Part shown: in pieces, positions 8,402 through 16,969 of the stretch
Layout: each line of letters opens with the position of its first letter
How positions within the stretch are numbered: the stretch's first letter is position 1
DNA from: Flavobacteriales bacterium
GTDB lineage: Bacteria; Bacteroidota; Bacteroidia; Flavobacteriales; Flavobacteriaceae
NCBI GenBank assembly: GCA_017302935.1
Contig: JAFLBT010000008.1
Location: 1-39,564, forward strand
Reading direction: 5' to 3'
Length of the DNA: 39,564 nucleotides
Notes under the pieces: generated by a model
What the model was told of the DNA's origin: nothing
Databases searched by the model: none
What the model saw: the letters and a program-made list of their open reading frames with translations, nothing else
Made by a program: the position numbers and the translations under genes

Positions 8402-11400
8402 TTATTGTTTAATAAATCGTTTTGTTTCTGAACTCGTTTCGTTGACTAATTCAAGTAAATAAGTGCCTGTTGTTAGAGAAGAAACATTGATTGTGTTTTC
8501 AGATAAAGTACCGGTTTGCACCACTTGACCCATTACGTTAATAATTCTGAATTGCGAATAAACCGTTTCTGATGAAATGAATAAGTTTCCATCTTTCACC
8601 GGATTTGGATAAAACTTAATGTTGTTGCTTGCAATTGGTTCAATAGTAACTTCACCTTCTCTGCCTGTTGAAACAATATTCACGGTATAATCTTCTACTT
8701 CACCAAATGAGAACGTTTCACAAGCTGTTGGAGAAGCATTATATTTCATTGAAACTCTCATTCTGGTTTGACCTAAAAGAGCAGTTGTTGGAACCGTAAA
8801 GCTTCTAGCAATAGGAGTTGCATTAGTTCGGGTTACATTAACCACTTGTTCACCACTGTCAAGGAAATCACCGTCTCTATTCCAATCTATCCAAACTCGG
8901 TAACCTTCACGATATACAGTACTCGTCCATGTTGGTGTAATAGTAATAGTATTGCTGGTTCCTCTAACTAAATTAGTTGATAAATTCGTGAAGTCTCCAT
9001 ATCCGCCATTGTTACCGGATAAATTATTAATTGTACCCAATTGTACTCTATTAATGAATTCATCCGCAGTGCTATTTCCTCTTGATGTACAATATGTTAC
9101 TGTGTTAGCTAAAGTAGTTACACTAACCGTGTTGCTATTCACCGAAATATTTCCGGCAGCATCTTTTGCTCTAACGTTAAAAGTGTAAGTTGTAGATGCG
9201 GTTAAGCCGGTTACAGAGAATGTAGTGGCTGTGGTTGTAGAACCAATTATGGTTCCATTTCTAAGCACATCATAACCTGTTACACCTACATTATCAGTAG
9301 CACCGGACCATGATAAATTAGTTGATGTTTGTGTAGTTCCGGAAGCTGATAAAGTTGGAGCTGTTGGAGCTGTTGTATCAGGAGCAGGAGCATCAGAAGT
9401 TGTTACTGAAACCGTGTTACTATTACCAGAGATATTTCCTGCAGCGTCTTTTGCACGAACAAAGAAAGAATAAGTCGTTGATGCAGTTAAACCTGTTGCA
9501 GTATAAGTTGTTCCGGTTACAGAAGCAAGTAATGAACCATCTCTATATACATCATAACCAGTCACACCAACATTATCTGTAGAGGCTGTCCAAGATAAAT
9601 TTGTGGATGTTTGTGTTGTTCCGGAAGCGGTTAAATTCGTTGGTGCTGATGGTGCAGTAGTATCAGCTACAGCTGTTGTCAACGTAAAATTAGCATTGGA
9701 AACATCAAAGAAAATGTGATTATTTCCTTTCACCATAATGCGACAGGTAGAGCTACTCACGTTTGGCATTGTTACCGCTTGTGAACCATCATTAGGTGTA
9801 GCAGTTAACAAAGTTGTCCAAGTATTTCCGCCATCTGTTGAAATTAAAATATCAACGTTGGCACAATTTACATTATTCGCCGTTGTTCCGGCTACGTTCC
9901 ATGTTACAGTTTGTGAACTTCCACCCGCATAAGAAACCGCTGTGTTTGGTGAAGTTACTGTAAATGGTCCAGCCGATGCATTAACAGTCACAACCATATC
10001 GTCACTATTATTGGCAGAACCACCGGCTCTATTGTCACGAACAGTTAATCTGAAATTCATTGTTCTGGCTACTGACGGTAAGGCTTCAACAGTAATTTCG
10101 GTACCTGCTGTTGTAGTTGCACCCGCTAAAACAGATTGCATTCTTGGGAAGTAACGAACAGGAGAAGTACTTGAATTGTAAGATCTGAAAGTAGGCCCTG
10201 TAGTTCTTGTAGCACTTGCTGCAGAACTTGCACCAGTTGCATTTGAGGCAGCATTATCAAATTGCTCCCAGTTAAATGTTAACACATCACCATTAGCATC
10301 TGTTCCTGAACCGGTTAACATAAATGGCGTACTTCTTGGGATGGTGTAATCAAGACCTGCATTAGCAGTTGGAACTGCATTTCCGGTTGCTGTATTTGTT
10401 TGACAGGTTTTGTTTTTAACATTATTCGTTACTTGTTGAATACTAAACGCATGAAAATAAGCATCCGAATTAGGTTGTACATCTTGACTGGTTATTCCTG
10501 CATATCCCATAATTGTTGAGCCGGAACCTGGCTCCATGTTTGCTCCCGTTCCTTCATTACTAAAGGAAAAAGTATGATTGGCACCAAATTGATGGCCCAT
10601 TTCGTGAGCAACATAATCAATGTCAAATAAATCACCGGTTGGAACTGTTGCGGCTGTAAATGCACTTCCTTTTGAACCATTCACACATACACAACCGATA
10701 CAACCTGCATTTCCATTGTTAGATGCTCTCACAAATAAATGTCCAATATCATAATTCGCTTCACCGATAACAGATGTTAATGTACTTTGAACTTGACTAT
10801 TATAGCTTGTAGTATATGGGTCAGTTGAAGCGTTAGTATAAATTACTAAATCTGTATTAGCGATTAAAACCATTCTTACGGCAAAATCTTTCTCAAAAAC
10901 ACCGTTTACACGGGTCATTGTTGCATTAATAGCAGCCAAAGCTTGTGCTTTTGTGCCACCAAAATATGCCGTATATTCTCCAGTTGTAGAAACGGCTAAG
11001 CGAAATGTTCTTAGTGTACTATCATCTGCATTTGGACGTAAAGTTGATGGATCGATTTGATCCGCTACCGTATCGATCACACCACATTCAAAAGGAGAAA
11101 AATGTTTTGCTTTATCCGCTTTTTTGTAAACAGTATAAGTTGTCAAATCTTCTGTTAAAGGTTCAATAAAAACAGCCGATTTTCCTGCATTTAATTGCAT
11201 AGATTGAAACCCTAATGGAGAAATACTGAAATAAACTGTTGAGGTTGGATTGTCTATTCCAATACCAATATACGATTTAATTTCAGGATATTGTAAAGCT
11301 AAGGCAGCTTCCATTTGTGAATTTTCAAAAACACTGAAGCGTTCCATTTTCCCCGTTTCATTAGGAAATTCCATTACGATACCGTTTTTTTGAGACGAAA

Positions 11401-11596
11401 ATCGGTTAGGAACGGTGTTTAAAGACTGCTTCACAGCTTCTACGTTTAAGTTAAATAAATTTTGTTGGGGAAGATCAAGACGACTTTCCAACACTCCGGA
11501 AGAAAAAGTTGAAACTTTTGTCCAAGGAGAAGTACTTTGGGCAACAGAAAAACTTATACTTGCCAACAGTGAGACACAGAGTAATTTAAGTTTCAT
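8402..11596 (-). CDS. T9SS-secreted metzincin metalloprotease with FN3 and GEVED domains
   Basis: A secreted zinc protease of 1,064 residues. It starts with a signal peptide (MKLKLLCVSLLASISFSVAQ) and a pro-region to about residue 190. The catalytic reprolysin-like domain has the metzincin zinc site HEMGHQFGANH (His331, Glu332, His335, His341) and Met-turn Met363 (TIMGYA). Next is a PKD/Ig-like region (about 405-640), then two FN3 domains 95 residues apart and very alike. A GEVED domain follows (about 840-980, ends in SFGEVEDYTV). The last ~75 residues are a type A T9SS sorting domain (FYPNPVKDG ... GTYLLEL ... KRFIKQ), so it should be exported through PorSS and cleaved at the surface. Protein breakdown for nutrition is likely. 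A TACATTTG element sits 27 bp upstream of the start. Confidence 0.93.
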   Translation of the reverse strand: MKLKLLCVSLLASISFSVAQSTSPWTKVSTFSSGVLESRLDLPQQNLFNLNVEAVKQSLNTVPNRFSSQKNGIVMEFPNETGKMERFSVFENSQMEAALALQYPEIKSYIGIGIDNPTSTVYFSISPLGFQSMQLNAGKSAVFIEPLTEDLTTYTVYKKADKAKHFSPFECGVIDTVADQIDPSTLRPNADDSTLRTFRLAVSTTGEYTAYFGGTKAQALAAINATMTRVNGVFEKDFAVRMVLIANTDLVIYTNASTDPYTTSYNSQVQSTLTSVIGEANYDIGHLFVRASNNGNAGCIGCVCVNGSKGSAFTAATVPTGDLFDIDYVAHEMGHQFGANHTFSFSNEGTGANMEPGSGSTIMGYAGITSQDVQPNSDAYFHAFSIQQVTNNVKNKTCQTNTATGNAVPTANAGLDYTIPRSTPFMLTGSGTDANGDVLTFNWEQFDNAASNATGASSAASATRTTGPTFRSYNSSTSPVRYFPRMQSVLAGATTTAGTEITVEALPSVARTMNFRLTVRDNRAGGSANNSDDMVVTVNASAGPFTVTSPNTAVSYAGGSSQTVTWNVAGTTANNVNCANVDILISTDGGNTWTTLLTATPNDGSQAVTMPNVSSSTCRIMVKGNNHIFFDVSNANFTLTTAVADTTAPSAPTNLTASGTTQTSTNLSWTASTDNVGVTGYDVYRDGSLLASVTGTTYTATGLTASTTYSFFVRAKDAAGNISGNSNTVSVTTSDAPAPDTTAPTAPTLSASGTTQTSTNLSWSGATDNVGVTGYDVLRNGTIIGSTTTATTFSVTGLTASTTYTFNVRAKDAAGNISVNSNTVSVTTLANTVTYCTSRGNSTADEFINRVQLGTINNLSGNNGGYGDFTNLSTNLVRGTSNTITITPTWTSTVYREGYRVWIDWNRDGDFLDSGEQVVNVTRTNATPIARSFTVPTTALLGQTRMRVSMKYNASPTACETFSFGEVEDYTVNIVSTGREGEVTIEPIASNNIKFYPNPVKDGNLFISSETVYSQFRIINVMGQVVQTGTLSENTINVSSLTTGTYLLELVNETSSETKRFIKQ
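9105..9669 (-). repeat. Two tandem FN3 domains, 285-bp period
   Basis: Within the metalloprotease, two consecutive FN3 units begin with DTTAP and share long identical stretches (ASGTTQTSTNLSW, DNVGVTGYDV, VRAKDAAGNIS). The close match suggests recent duplication or gene conversion. Confidence 0.8.
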
Positions 11597-11622
11597 GGTT
11601 AAATGTTTAAGTTAATTAAATT

Positions 11623-11630
11623 CAAATGTA
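11623..11630 (-). promoter_or_regulatory. Candidate -7 element (TACATTTG) of metalloprotease gene
   Basis: It matches the Bacteroidetes consensus TAnnTTTG and would place the transcription start about 20 nt before the ATG at 11596. No TTG element is found at the usual distance upstream, so the call rests on the -7 part and its position. Confidence 0.4.
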
Positions 11631-11833
11631 AAATTATTTCTATGCTGTTAATAGATGAATTCACTATTTTATTAACAATTTTAAATAAAAAAAATCATTA
11701 ACTTATAATTTTACTATTTTTTGTGTTAAATTTTAATTTTTGTTATCAAAGAAAGCAATTTAAAAAGTTATGTATGTGAAAATATTTTCAATCATGAAAA
11801 TAAAAAGTACATTTATGAAAATTTTTCAGCATC

Positions 11834-12949
11834 ATGCAACTTAGTTTTTGGGAACTTAAAAATTGGTTTACTAATGTAGATTTTACTATTGTAGGCAGTG
11901 GAATTGTAGGGTTACATTGTGCACTTGAATTACGGGAAAAATTTCCTTCTGCTAAAATTTTAGTCCTTGAAAAAGGTGTTCTTCCGCAAGGAGCGAGTAC
12001 AAAAAATGCGGGATTTGCCTGCTTTGGTTCCGTTTCTGAAATCTTGGACGATTTGCATTCGCATACAGAAGAAGAAGTGTTGCAATTGGTTCAAAAAAGA
12101 TGGGAAGGATTACAATTACTTCGTAAGCGAATTGGTGATGAAGCTTTAGATTTGAAACCTTTTGGCGGATATGAATTGTTTTTGAAAGAAGATGAATCTA
12201 CGTATGAAGAATGTTTGCTGAAACTACCGTTTATCAATGAATTGTTGAAACCGTTGTTTAAAAATGACGTTTTTTCGAAAGAAGTGGATCGATTTGCTTT
12301 TCAGGGAATACAAGAATATGTACTTTTCAATCCTTATGAAGCTCAGATTGATACCGGAAACATGATGCAACAATTGTTGAAACTAGCAGTTCAAAACAAT
12401 ATTCTAATTTTATATCAACAAACTGTTTCTTCGTTTATTGAAAAAAGTACTGCTGTAGAAATTGTGTTAGATGATTTTTCTTTTCCAACCAAAAAATTGT
12501 TTTTTGCCACAAACGGATTTGCGAAGGAACTGACCAATGGTGAAGTAAAACCGGCAAGAGCTCAAGTTCTGATTACTAGACCAATTCCTAATTTAGATAT
12601 CAAAGGAACGTTTCATTTGGATAAAGGCTATTATTATTTTAGAAATTTTGAAAATAGAATACTACTCGGTGGAGGAAGAAATTTAGATTTTGATGGTGAA
12701 ACGACAACAGATTTAGCTCAAACAGAAATAATTCAAAACAAGTTGGAGCAATTGCTAAAAGAAGTAATTTTGCCCAATCAATCATTTGAAATTGAACACC
12801 GCTGGAGCGGAATTATGGGCGTTGGCAATCATAAAAAACCCATTGTGAAACAGTTGAGTGAAAATGTTTTTTGTGGTGTTCGTCTTGGAGGAATGGGTGT
12901 AGCCATTGGTAGTTTGGTGGGTAAAGAATTAGCAGATTTAATTGATTAA
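11834..12949 (+). CDS. FAD-dependent oxidoreductase, DAO family
   Basis: A cytoplasmic flavoenzyme of 371 residues in the D-amino-acid oxidase/glycine oxidase (DAO) family. The N-terminal Rossmann motif GSGIVG (residues 21-26) is followed at the end of beta-2 by LVLEKG, which binds the FAD ribose. The family's KNAGFACFG stretch follows. A C-terminal G-V-R-L-G-G-M-G-V motif closes the FAD site. Family members oxidise amines or amino acids; the substrate here is unknown. It lies only 3 bp before mtgA on the same strand, so the two are probably co-transcribed, although no functional link is known to me. The start at 11834 is the first ATG that leaves the Rossmann fold complete; the 237 bp upstream hold the divergent promoter region and no gene. 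Confidence 0.88.
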   Translation: MQLSFWELKNWFTNVDFTIVGSGIVGLHCALELREKFPSAKILVLEKGVLPQGASTKNAGFACFGSVSEILDDLHSHTEEEVLQLVQKRWEGLQLLRKRIGDEALDLKPFGGYELFLKEDESTYEECLLKLPFINELLKPLFKNDVFSKEVDRFAFQGIQEYVLFNPYEAQIDTGNMMQQLLKLAVQNNILILYQQTVSSFIEKSTAVEIVLDDFSFPTKKLFFATNGFAKELTNGEVKPARAQVLITRPIPNLDIKGTFHLDKGYYYFRNFENRILLGGGRNLDFDGETTTDLAQTEIIQNKLEQLLKEVILPNQSFEIEHRWSGIMGVGNHKKPIVKQLSENVFCGVRLGGMGVAIGSLVGKELADLID

Positions 12950-12952
12950 TCT

Positions 12953-13633
12953 ATGATAAGAAAAATATTCCGTTTCCTTTGGAAAGCAATGTTATGGTTT
13001 TTTGGGATTTCTATTTTTATGGTCATTTTCTATAAATTTGTTCCGGTTCCTTTTACACCTTTAATGGGAATTAGAGCTGTCGAACAAAAAAAGGAAGGCA
13101 AAGAAATGATTTGCAGTCACGATTGGGTGCCGATAGAAGAAATTTCGATTAATCTGCAAAAAGCAGTAATAGCCAGTGAAGACGGGAATTTTTTAACCCA
13201 CAATGGTTTTGATTTTGAAGCTATTGAAAAAGCCATGGAAGCCAATAAAAAAGGAAAAAAACTGCGTGGCGGAAGTACCATTTCGCAACAAACGGCCAAA
13301 AACGTTTTTCTATGGCAAGGAAGAAGTTATTTACGAAAAGGTTTGGAAGCCTATTTCACCGTTTTAATCGAACTCATTTGGGGAAAAGAACGCATCATGG
13401 AAGTCTATTTAAATAGTATTGAAATGGGTAACGGGGTTTATGGAGCACAAGAAGCATCACGCGTATGGTACCGAAAAGATGCGATTAATTTGACTCCACG
13501 TGAAGCTGCCGGAATTGCTGCAATTCTCCCTAATCCGAGAAAATTTAAAGCAACGAATTCTTCCAATTATATTAACCGTCGCAAAAATCATATTTTGAGA
13601 CAGATGAGTTATTTGGGGAAGATTGAGTATTAG
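12953..13633 (+). CDS. mtgA: Monofunctional peptidoglycan transglycosylase
   Basis: It polymerises lipid II into glycan strands at the outer face of the inner membrane. The 226 residues have one N-terminal membrane anchor (about 10-30) and a single GT51 domain. The conserved family motifs are visible: ASEDGNFLTHNGFD with catalytic Glu76, RGGSTISQQTAKN, KERIMEVYLNSIEMG and GVYGAQEASRVWY. No transpeptidase domain follows, which separates it from class A penicillin-binding proteins. Length fits MtgA. It begins 3 bp after the FAD oxidoreductase and ends at a long inverted repeat that also serves the convergent gene. Confidence 0.93.
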   Translation: MIRKIFRFLWKAMLWFFGISIFMVIFYKFVPVPFTPLMGIRAVEQKKEGKEMICSHDWVPIEEISINLQKAVIASEDGNFLTHNGFDFEAIEKAMEANKKGKKLRGGSTISQQTAKNVFLWQGRSYLRKGLEAYFTVLIELIWGKERIMEVYLNSIEMGNGVYGAQEASRVWYRKDAINLTPREAAGIAAILPNPRKFKATNSSNYINRRKNHILRQMSYLGKIEY

Positions 13634-13648
13634 AATCAAATAGTATTA

Positions 13649-13712
13649 AACCATTAAGAAATTAAGGTTCATTAAGTCAAACTTCTTAATGAACCTTAAT
13701 TTCTTAATGGTT
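13649..13712. repeat. Perfect 28-bp inverted repeat between convergent genes
   Basis: Two exactly complementary 28-nt arms (13649-13676 and 13685-13712) around an 8-nt loop. The arms carry the submotifs CATTAAGAAATTAAGG and CTTAATGAACC. It lies between mtgA and the prolyl oligopeptidase, whose 3' ends face each other, so it can act as a two-way terminator. It may also belong to a dispersed palindromic family. Confidence 0.85.
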
Positions 13713-13734
13713 ATATGAAAAAAAATGTTGAAAG

Positions 13735-15840
13735 CTAGATTTTCTTTATCCCCATATTAAACAACGTAAATGCTTGTATATCGGCATTTTCCTCAATGGT
13801 TTTGGAAATGGGTTTTCCGGCACCATGTCCGGCATTCACATCAATTCGTATCAACACCGGATTTTCTCCCGCTTGTTTGTCTTGTAATTCGGCTGCAAAT
13901 TTAAAACTATGTGCCGGCACAACTCTATCGTCATGGTCACCGGTTGTTACTAAAGTAGCAGGGTATTTTACTCCCTTTTTTACATTGTGAACTGGCGAGT
14001 AGTTTTTTAAATACTCAAACATTTCTTTATTATCGTTAGCTGTTCCGTAGTCATACGCCCATCCTGCTCCTGCTGTAAATGTGTGGTAACGTAACATGTC
14101 TAAAACACCTACCGCCGGTAAAGCGACTTTTGCTAAATCCGGACGTTGCGTCATTACCGCTCCCACCAATAATCCACCGTTAGAACCACCGCGAATAGCT
14201 AAATAATCAGATGACGTATACTTTTGAGCGATTAAATATTCGCCGGCAGCAATAAAATCATCAAATACGTTTTGCTTTTTCATTTGTGTTCCGGCATCGT
14301 GCCATTTTTTACCGTATTCACCGCCGCCACGTAAATTAGCCACCGCATAAATTCCGCCATTTTCCATCCAAACAGCATTGGTAATACTGAAACTTGGCGT
14401 TAAGCTTACATTGAATCCTCCATATCCATAAAGAATTGTTGGGTTTTTACCATATAATTTTATTCCTTTTTTATGGGTAATAATCATTGGAATTTTTGTG
14501 CCGTCTTTAGAAGTATAAAACACTTGTTTACTTTCGTAATCAGCAGAATTGAAATCTACTTTCGGTTTTTGGTATTCTTTTGATGTTCCGGTTTTGGGAT
14601 CAAAGGAGTAAATTGTTCCAGGAGTAACATAATTGGAAAAAGAGAAATATAATTCTCTTTCCGTCTTTTTCCCACCGAAACCTCCGGCAGAACCTACGCC
14701 AGGTAATTTAATTTCGCGAATTGCTTTTCCATTATAATCGTATTGAACAATTTGTGAAATCGCATCTTTCATATAATTGGCAAAAATGTATCCGCCACCG
14801 GTTGAAGGAGATAACACATAATCCGTTTGCGGAATGAAATCTTTCCAGTTTTCTGGTTTCGGATTTTTCGCATCCACCGTTACAATTTTTTGGTTGGGAG
14901 CATTCAAGTTCGTAACGATGTATAATTTTGAACCAACATTATCAATTATATAATTATTACTATTGAAATTATCTACAATCGTTTCTAACTTACTATTTGG
15001 ATTACTTAAATCTTTAATGTATAATTCATTTCCGGTTGTAGAGTTAGCCGCCGTGATAATCAAGTATTGTTGGTCTTCAGAAACACCACCGCCCACATAA
15101 CGTCTCTTTTCATTTAGTCCAAAAATGACTTTATCTTCTTTTTGAGCAGTTCCTAATTTGTGGTAATACAATTTATGTTGATCGGTTTTAGCAGAAAGTT
15201 CACTTCCTTCAGGTTTATCATAACTAGAATAAAAGAATCCGTCATTCCCTAACCAAGAAATGCCGCTGAATTTTACATCAACAATGGGTTGTTCCAACAC
15301 TTTTTTAGAAACCGCATCCATAATGATGATTTTGTTCCAATCGCTTCCTCCTTCAGATATTGAATAGGCAACCAACGAACCGTCTTTTGAAAATTCTAAA
15401 TTCGCCAACGAGGTTGTTCCGTCTGCGGCAAATGTATTTGGGTCTAGAAAAATTTCTTCTTTACCGGATTTGTCTTTTCGGTATAAAACCGATTGATTTT
15501 GCAAACCATTATTTTTGTAGAAATAGGTATAATTCCCCTCTTTAAACGGTGCCGAAATACGCTCGTAATTCCAAAGTTTGGCTAATCGTTCTTTAATTTG
15601 ATTACGATAAGGAATGGTGTTTAAAAATTTAAATGTCACTTCATTTTGGGTTTTTACCCAATCTTCTGTTTCCTTTGAGCGGTCGTCTTCCAACCAACGA
15701 TAAGGGTCGTTTACTTCCGTACCAAAATAAGTGTCTTTTACGTCACCTTTTTTTGTTTCAGGATATTGAATAGGAGAACTGGTTTGTGCATTCATACTCA
15801 TCACACAAACAATAGCAATAGTTGATAAAGATTTTTTCAT
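13735..15840 (-). CDS. Prolyl oligopeptidase, secreted (S9A)
   Basis: Cuts short peptides after proline. From the ATG at 15840 it has 701 residues with a signal peptide ([19 protein letters not shown]), so it probably works in the periplasm. An earlier ATG at 15873 would put 11 residues before the signal peptide and overlaps a promoter-like element, so I reject it. N-terminal landmark: [19 protein letters not shown] seven-bladed propeller (about 75-410) is followed by the hydrolase domain with triad Ser553 (RGGSNGGLL), Asp638 (GDHDDRVVP) and His672 (NAGHGAGKP); the spacing is close to that of characterised family members. The [15 protein letters not shown] motif before the serine is also typical. 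Confidence 0.95.
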   Translation of the reverse strand: MKKSLSTIAIVCVMSMNAQTSSPIQYPETKKGDVKDTYFGTEVNDPYRWLEDDRSKETEDWVKTQNEVTFKFLNTIPYRNQIKERLAKLWNYERISAPFKEGNYTYFYKNNGLQNQSVLYRKDKSGKEEIFLDPNTFAADGTTSLANLEFSKDGSLVAYSISEGGSDWNKIIIMDAVSKKVLEQPIVDVKFSGISWLGNDGFFYSSYDKPEGSELSAKTDQHKLYYHKLGTAQKEDKVIFGLNEKRRYVGGGVSEDQQYLIITAANSTTGNELYIKDLSNPNSKLETIVDNFNSNNYIIDNVGSKLYIVTNLNAPNQKIVTVDAKNPKPENWKDFIPQTDYVLSPSTGGGYIFANYMKDAISQIVQYDYNGKAIREIKLPGVGSAGGFGGKKTERELYFSFSNYVTPGTIYSFDPKTGTSKEYQKPKVDFNSADYESKQVFYTSKDGTKIPMIITHKKGIKLYGKNPTILYGYGGFNVSLTPSFSITNAVWMENGGIYAVANLRGGGEYGKKWHDAGTQMKKQNVFDDFIAAGEYLIAQKYTSSDYLAIRGGSNGGLLVGAVMTQRPDLAKVALPAVGVLDMLRYHTFTAGAGWAYDYGTANDNKEMFEYLKNYSPVHNVKKGVKYPATLVTTGDHDDRVVPAHSFKFAAELQDKQAGENPVLIRIDVNAGHGAGKPISKTIEENADIQAFTLFNMGIKKI

Positions 15841-15860
15841 TGAAATAATTGATTGATGTA

Positions 15861-15868
15861 CAAATGTA
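15861..15868 (-). promoter_or_regulatory. Candidate -7 element (TACATTTG) of prolyl oligopeptidase
   Basis: Exact TAnnTTTG match, 21 bp upstream of the ATG at 15840. It overlaps the alternative upstream start, which supports the shorter protein. No TTG element at the normal distance. Confidence 0.4.
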
Positions 15869-15887
15869 AACAATCGAGTTGTTAATT

Positions 15888-16262
15888 TTAGTTAAATAAA
15901 GGTTTGTATTTGGGCCATAACTTGTACATCAAAACACCGTTTATTACCGCTACTAATAATGCTCCACTTATTCCGGGAATATCTAAAAACAAATGAAACA
16001 ACAAAATATTTACTGATATAGGAACTAAAACAATTAAAGAAAATGCCACCCATTTGTTTAACAATAAAAATATACCAATCACTATTTCAACCACACCAAC
16101 TACTTGTAAAATATAACCGGTTGAAACTAACGAATTGATAAAATCAGCTGCATTTTCCGGTAACTCCGGAGCCGGAATAAAATGAATAAACTTGTTAAGT
16201 CCGAAAATTACTAAAATTGCTCCAAGCAATATTCTCATAAGTTTTGTAAATTGTGAATTCAT
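15888..16262 (-). CDS. DoxX family membrane protein
   Basis: A 124-residue inner-membrane protein with four hydrophobic segments (about 8-26, 47-69, 72-92 and 97-117). The early GLNKFIHF stretch and overall layout fit the DoxX/DoxX-like family. Members are linked to quinone or thiol redox chemistry in some organisms, but no function can be given for this one. The stop codon lies only 47 bp before the prolyl oligopeptidase start on the same strand; a promoter-like element between them suggests the peptidase has its own start. Confidence 0.8.
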   Translation of the reverse strand: MNSQFTKLMRILLGAILVIFGLNKFIHFIPAPELPENAADFINSLVSTGYILQVVGVVEIVIGIFLLLNKWVAFSLIVLVPISVNILLFHLFLDIPGISGALLVAVINGVLMYKLWPKYKPLFN

Positions 16263-16339
16263 AGTTTTTATTGTTTTGGTTAGAAAATGATATTAAAATA
16301 ACTAAATTAATAAAAAAAACTTTATAAATATCACAAAAT

Positions 16340-16377
16340 AAAATAAAAAAAACAAACCCCAACATTGGTGGGGTTTG
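16340..16377 (-). terminator. Strong intrinsic terminator after lipoprotein gene
   Basis: Arms CAAACCCCA (16353-16361) and TGGGGTTTG (16369-16377) with a 7-nt loop. On the minus strand they are followed by eight T residues and more T-rich sequence. It lies just past the stop at 16404 and should end the TonB receptor-lipoprotein transcript. Confidence 0.85.
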
Positions 16378-16403
16378 GTTGAAAAGCAATATTTTGTGAC
16401 AGT

Positions 16404-16958
16404 TTATTGCACAATTACAGGAAAAGTAACCTCGATATCAGTGGAACCTCCAGCATTGGTTATATTACCCTCAGAAACACCAGCTGCATTTTTATTTAAC
16501 AAGTGTCTTAAAGTGATTGTGATATTTCCAGTACCTGTATTAGCACCTGTTGTAAAGGTAAATAATAATCCAAGCGGTTTACCATTTGAATCAAAATCAT
16601 TATACGAAAAGATGCCTAAGCTATTAGAAATTTGATAAAAAACTTGGTGTTCTAAATCCTTTTCTTCAATTTCTTCCGTAATATTTTCAGCTGGGTTTTC
16701 CAATTCATTCAAAAATTGAACTGTACCAGTATAGGTTGTTGAAGGAGCAAAATTCCCGTTTACGGTGATAACCGGTGCATTTGGTCCATCACCGTCTGCA
16801 TCTCTGGAGGTTAAGGTAATGGTTTGTCCACCACCTACAAACGTTGCGGTTAACGTAGTGATTAATTCTTCTTCGATGACTGGTGAATCGTCATTACTAC
16901 ATGAATTGAACGTAAAGATTGCTGTTAAGGCCAAAGCCATGATTTTTAAATTTTTCAT
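16404..16958 (-). CDS. Lipoprotein linked to TonB receptor
   Basis: A 184-residue lipoprotein of unknown function. The signal peptide ends in a lipobox with Cys20 (FTFNSCSNDDS). The acidic residues right after the Cys resemble the lipoprotein export signal of Bacteroidetes, so it may be on the cell surface. The rest is Thr/Gly-rich and beta-like, with an acidic NITEEIEEKDLEHQ stretch. It starts 11 bp after the TonB receptor stop and ends at a strong terminator, so it is the last gene of that transcript. It could bind the receptor's substrate or help the receptor open and close; this is inferred from position only. Confidence 0.8.
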   Translation of the reverse strand: MKNLKIMALALTAIFTFNSCSNDDSPVIEEELITTLTATFVGGGQTITLTSRDADGDGPNAPVITVNGNFAPSTTYTGTVQFLNELENPAENITEEIEEKDLEHQVFYQISNSLGIFSYNDFDSNGKPLGLLFTFTTGANTGTGNITITLRHLLNKNAAGVSEGNITNAGGSTDIEVTFPVIVQ

Positions 16959-16969
16959 TTTTGTGTTTT

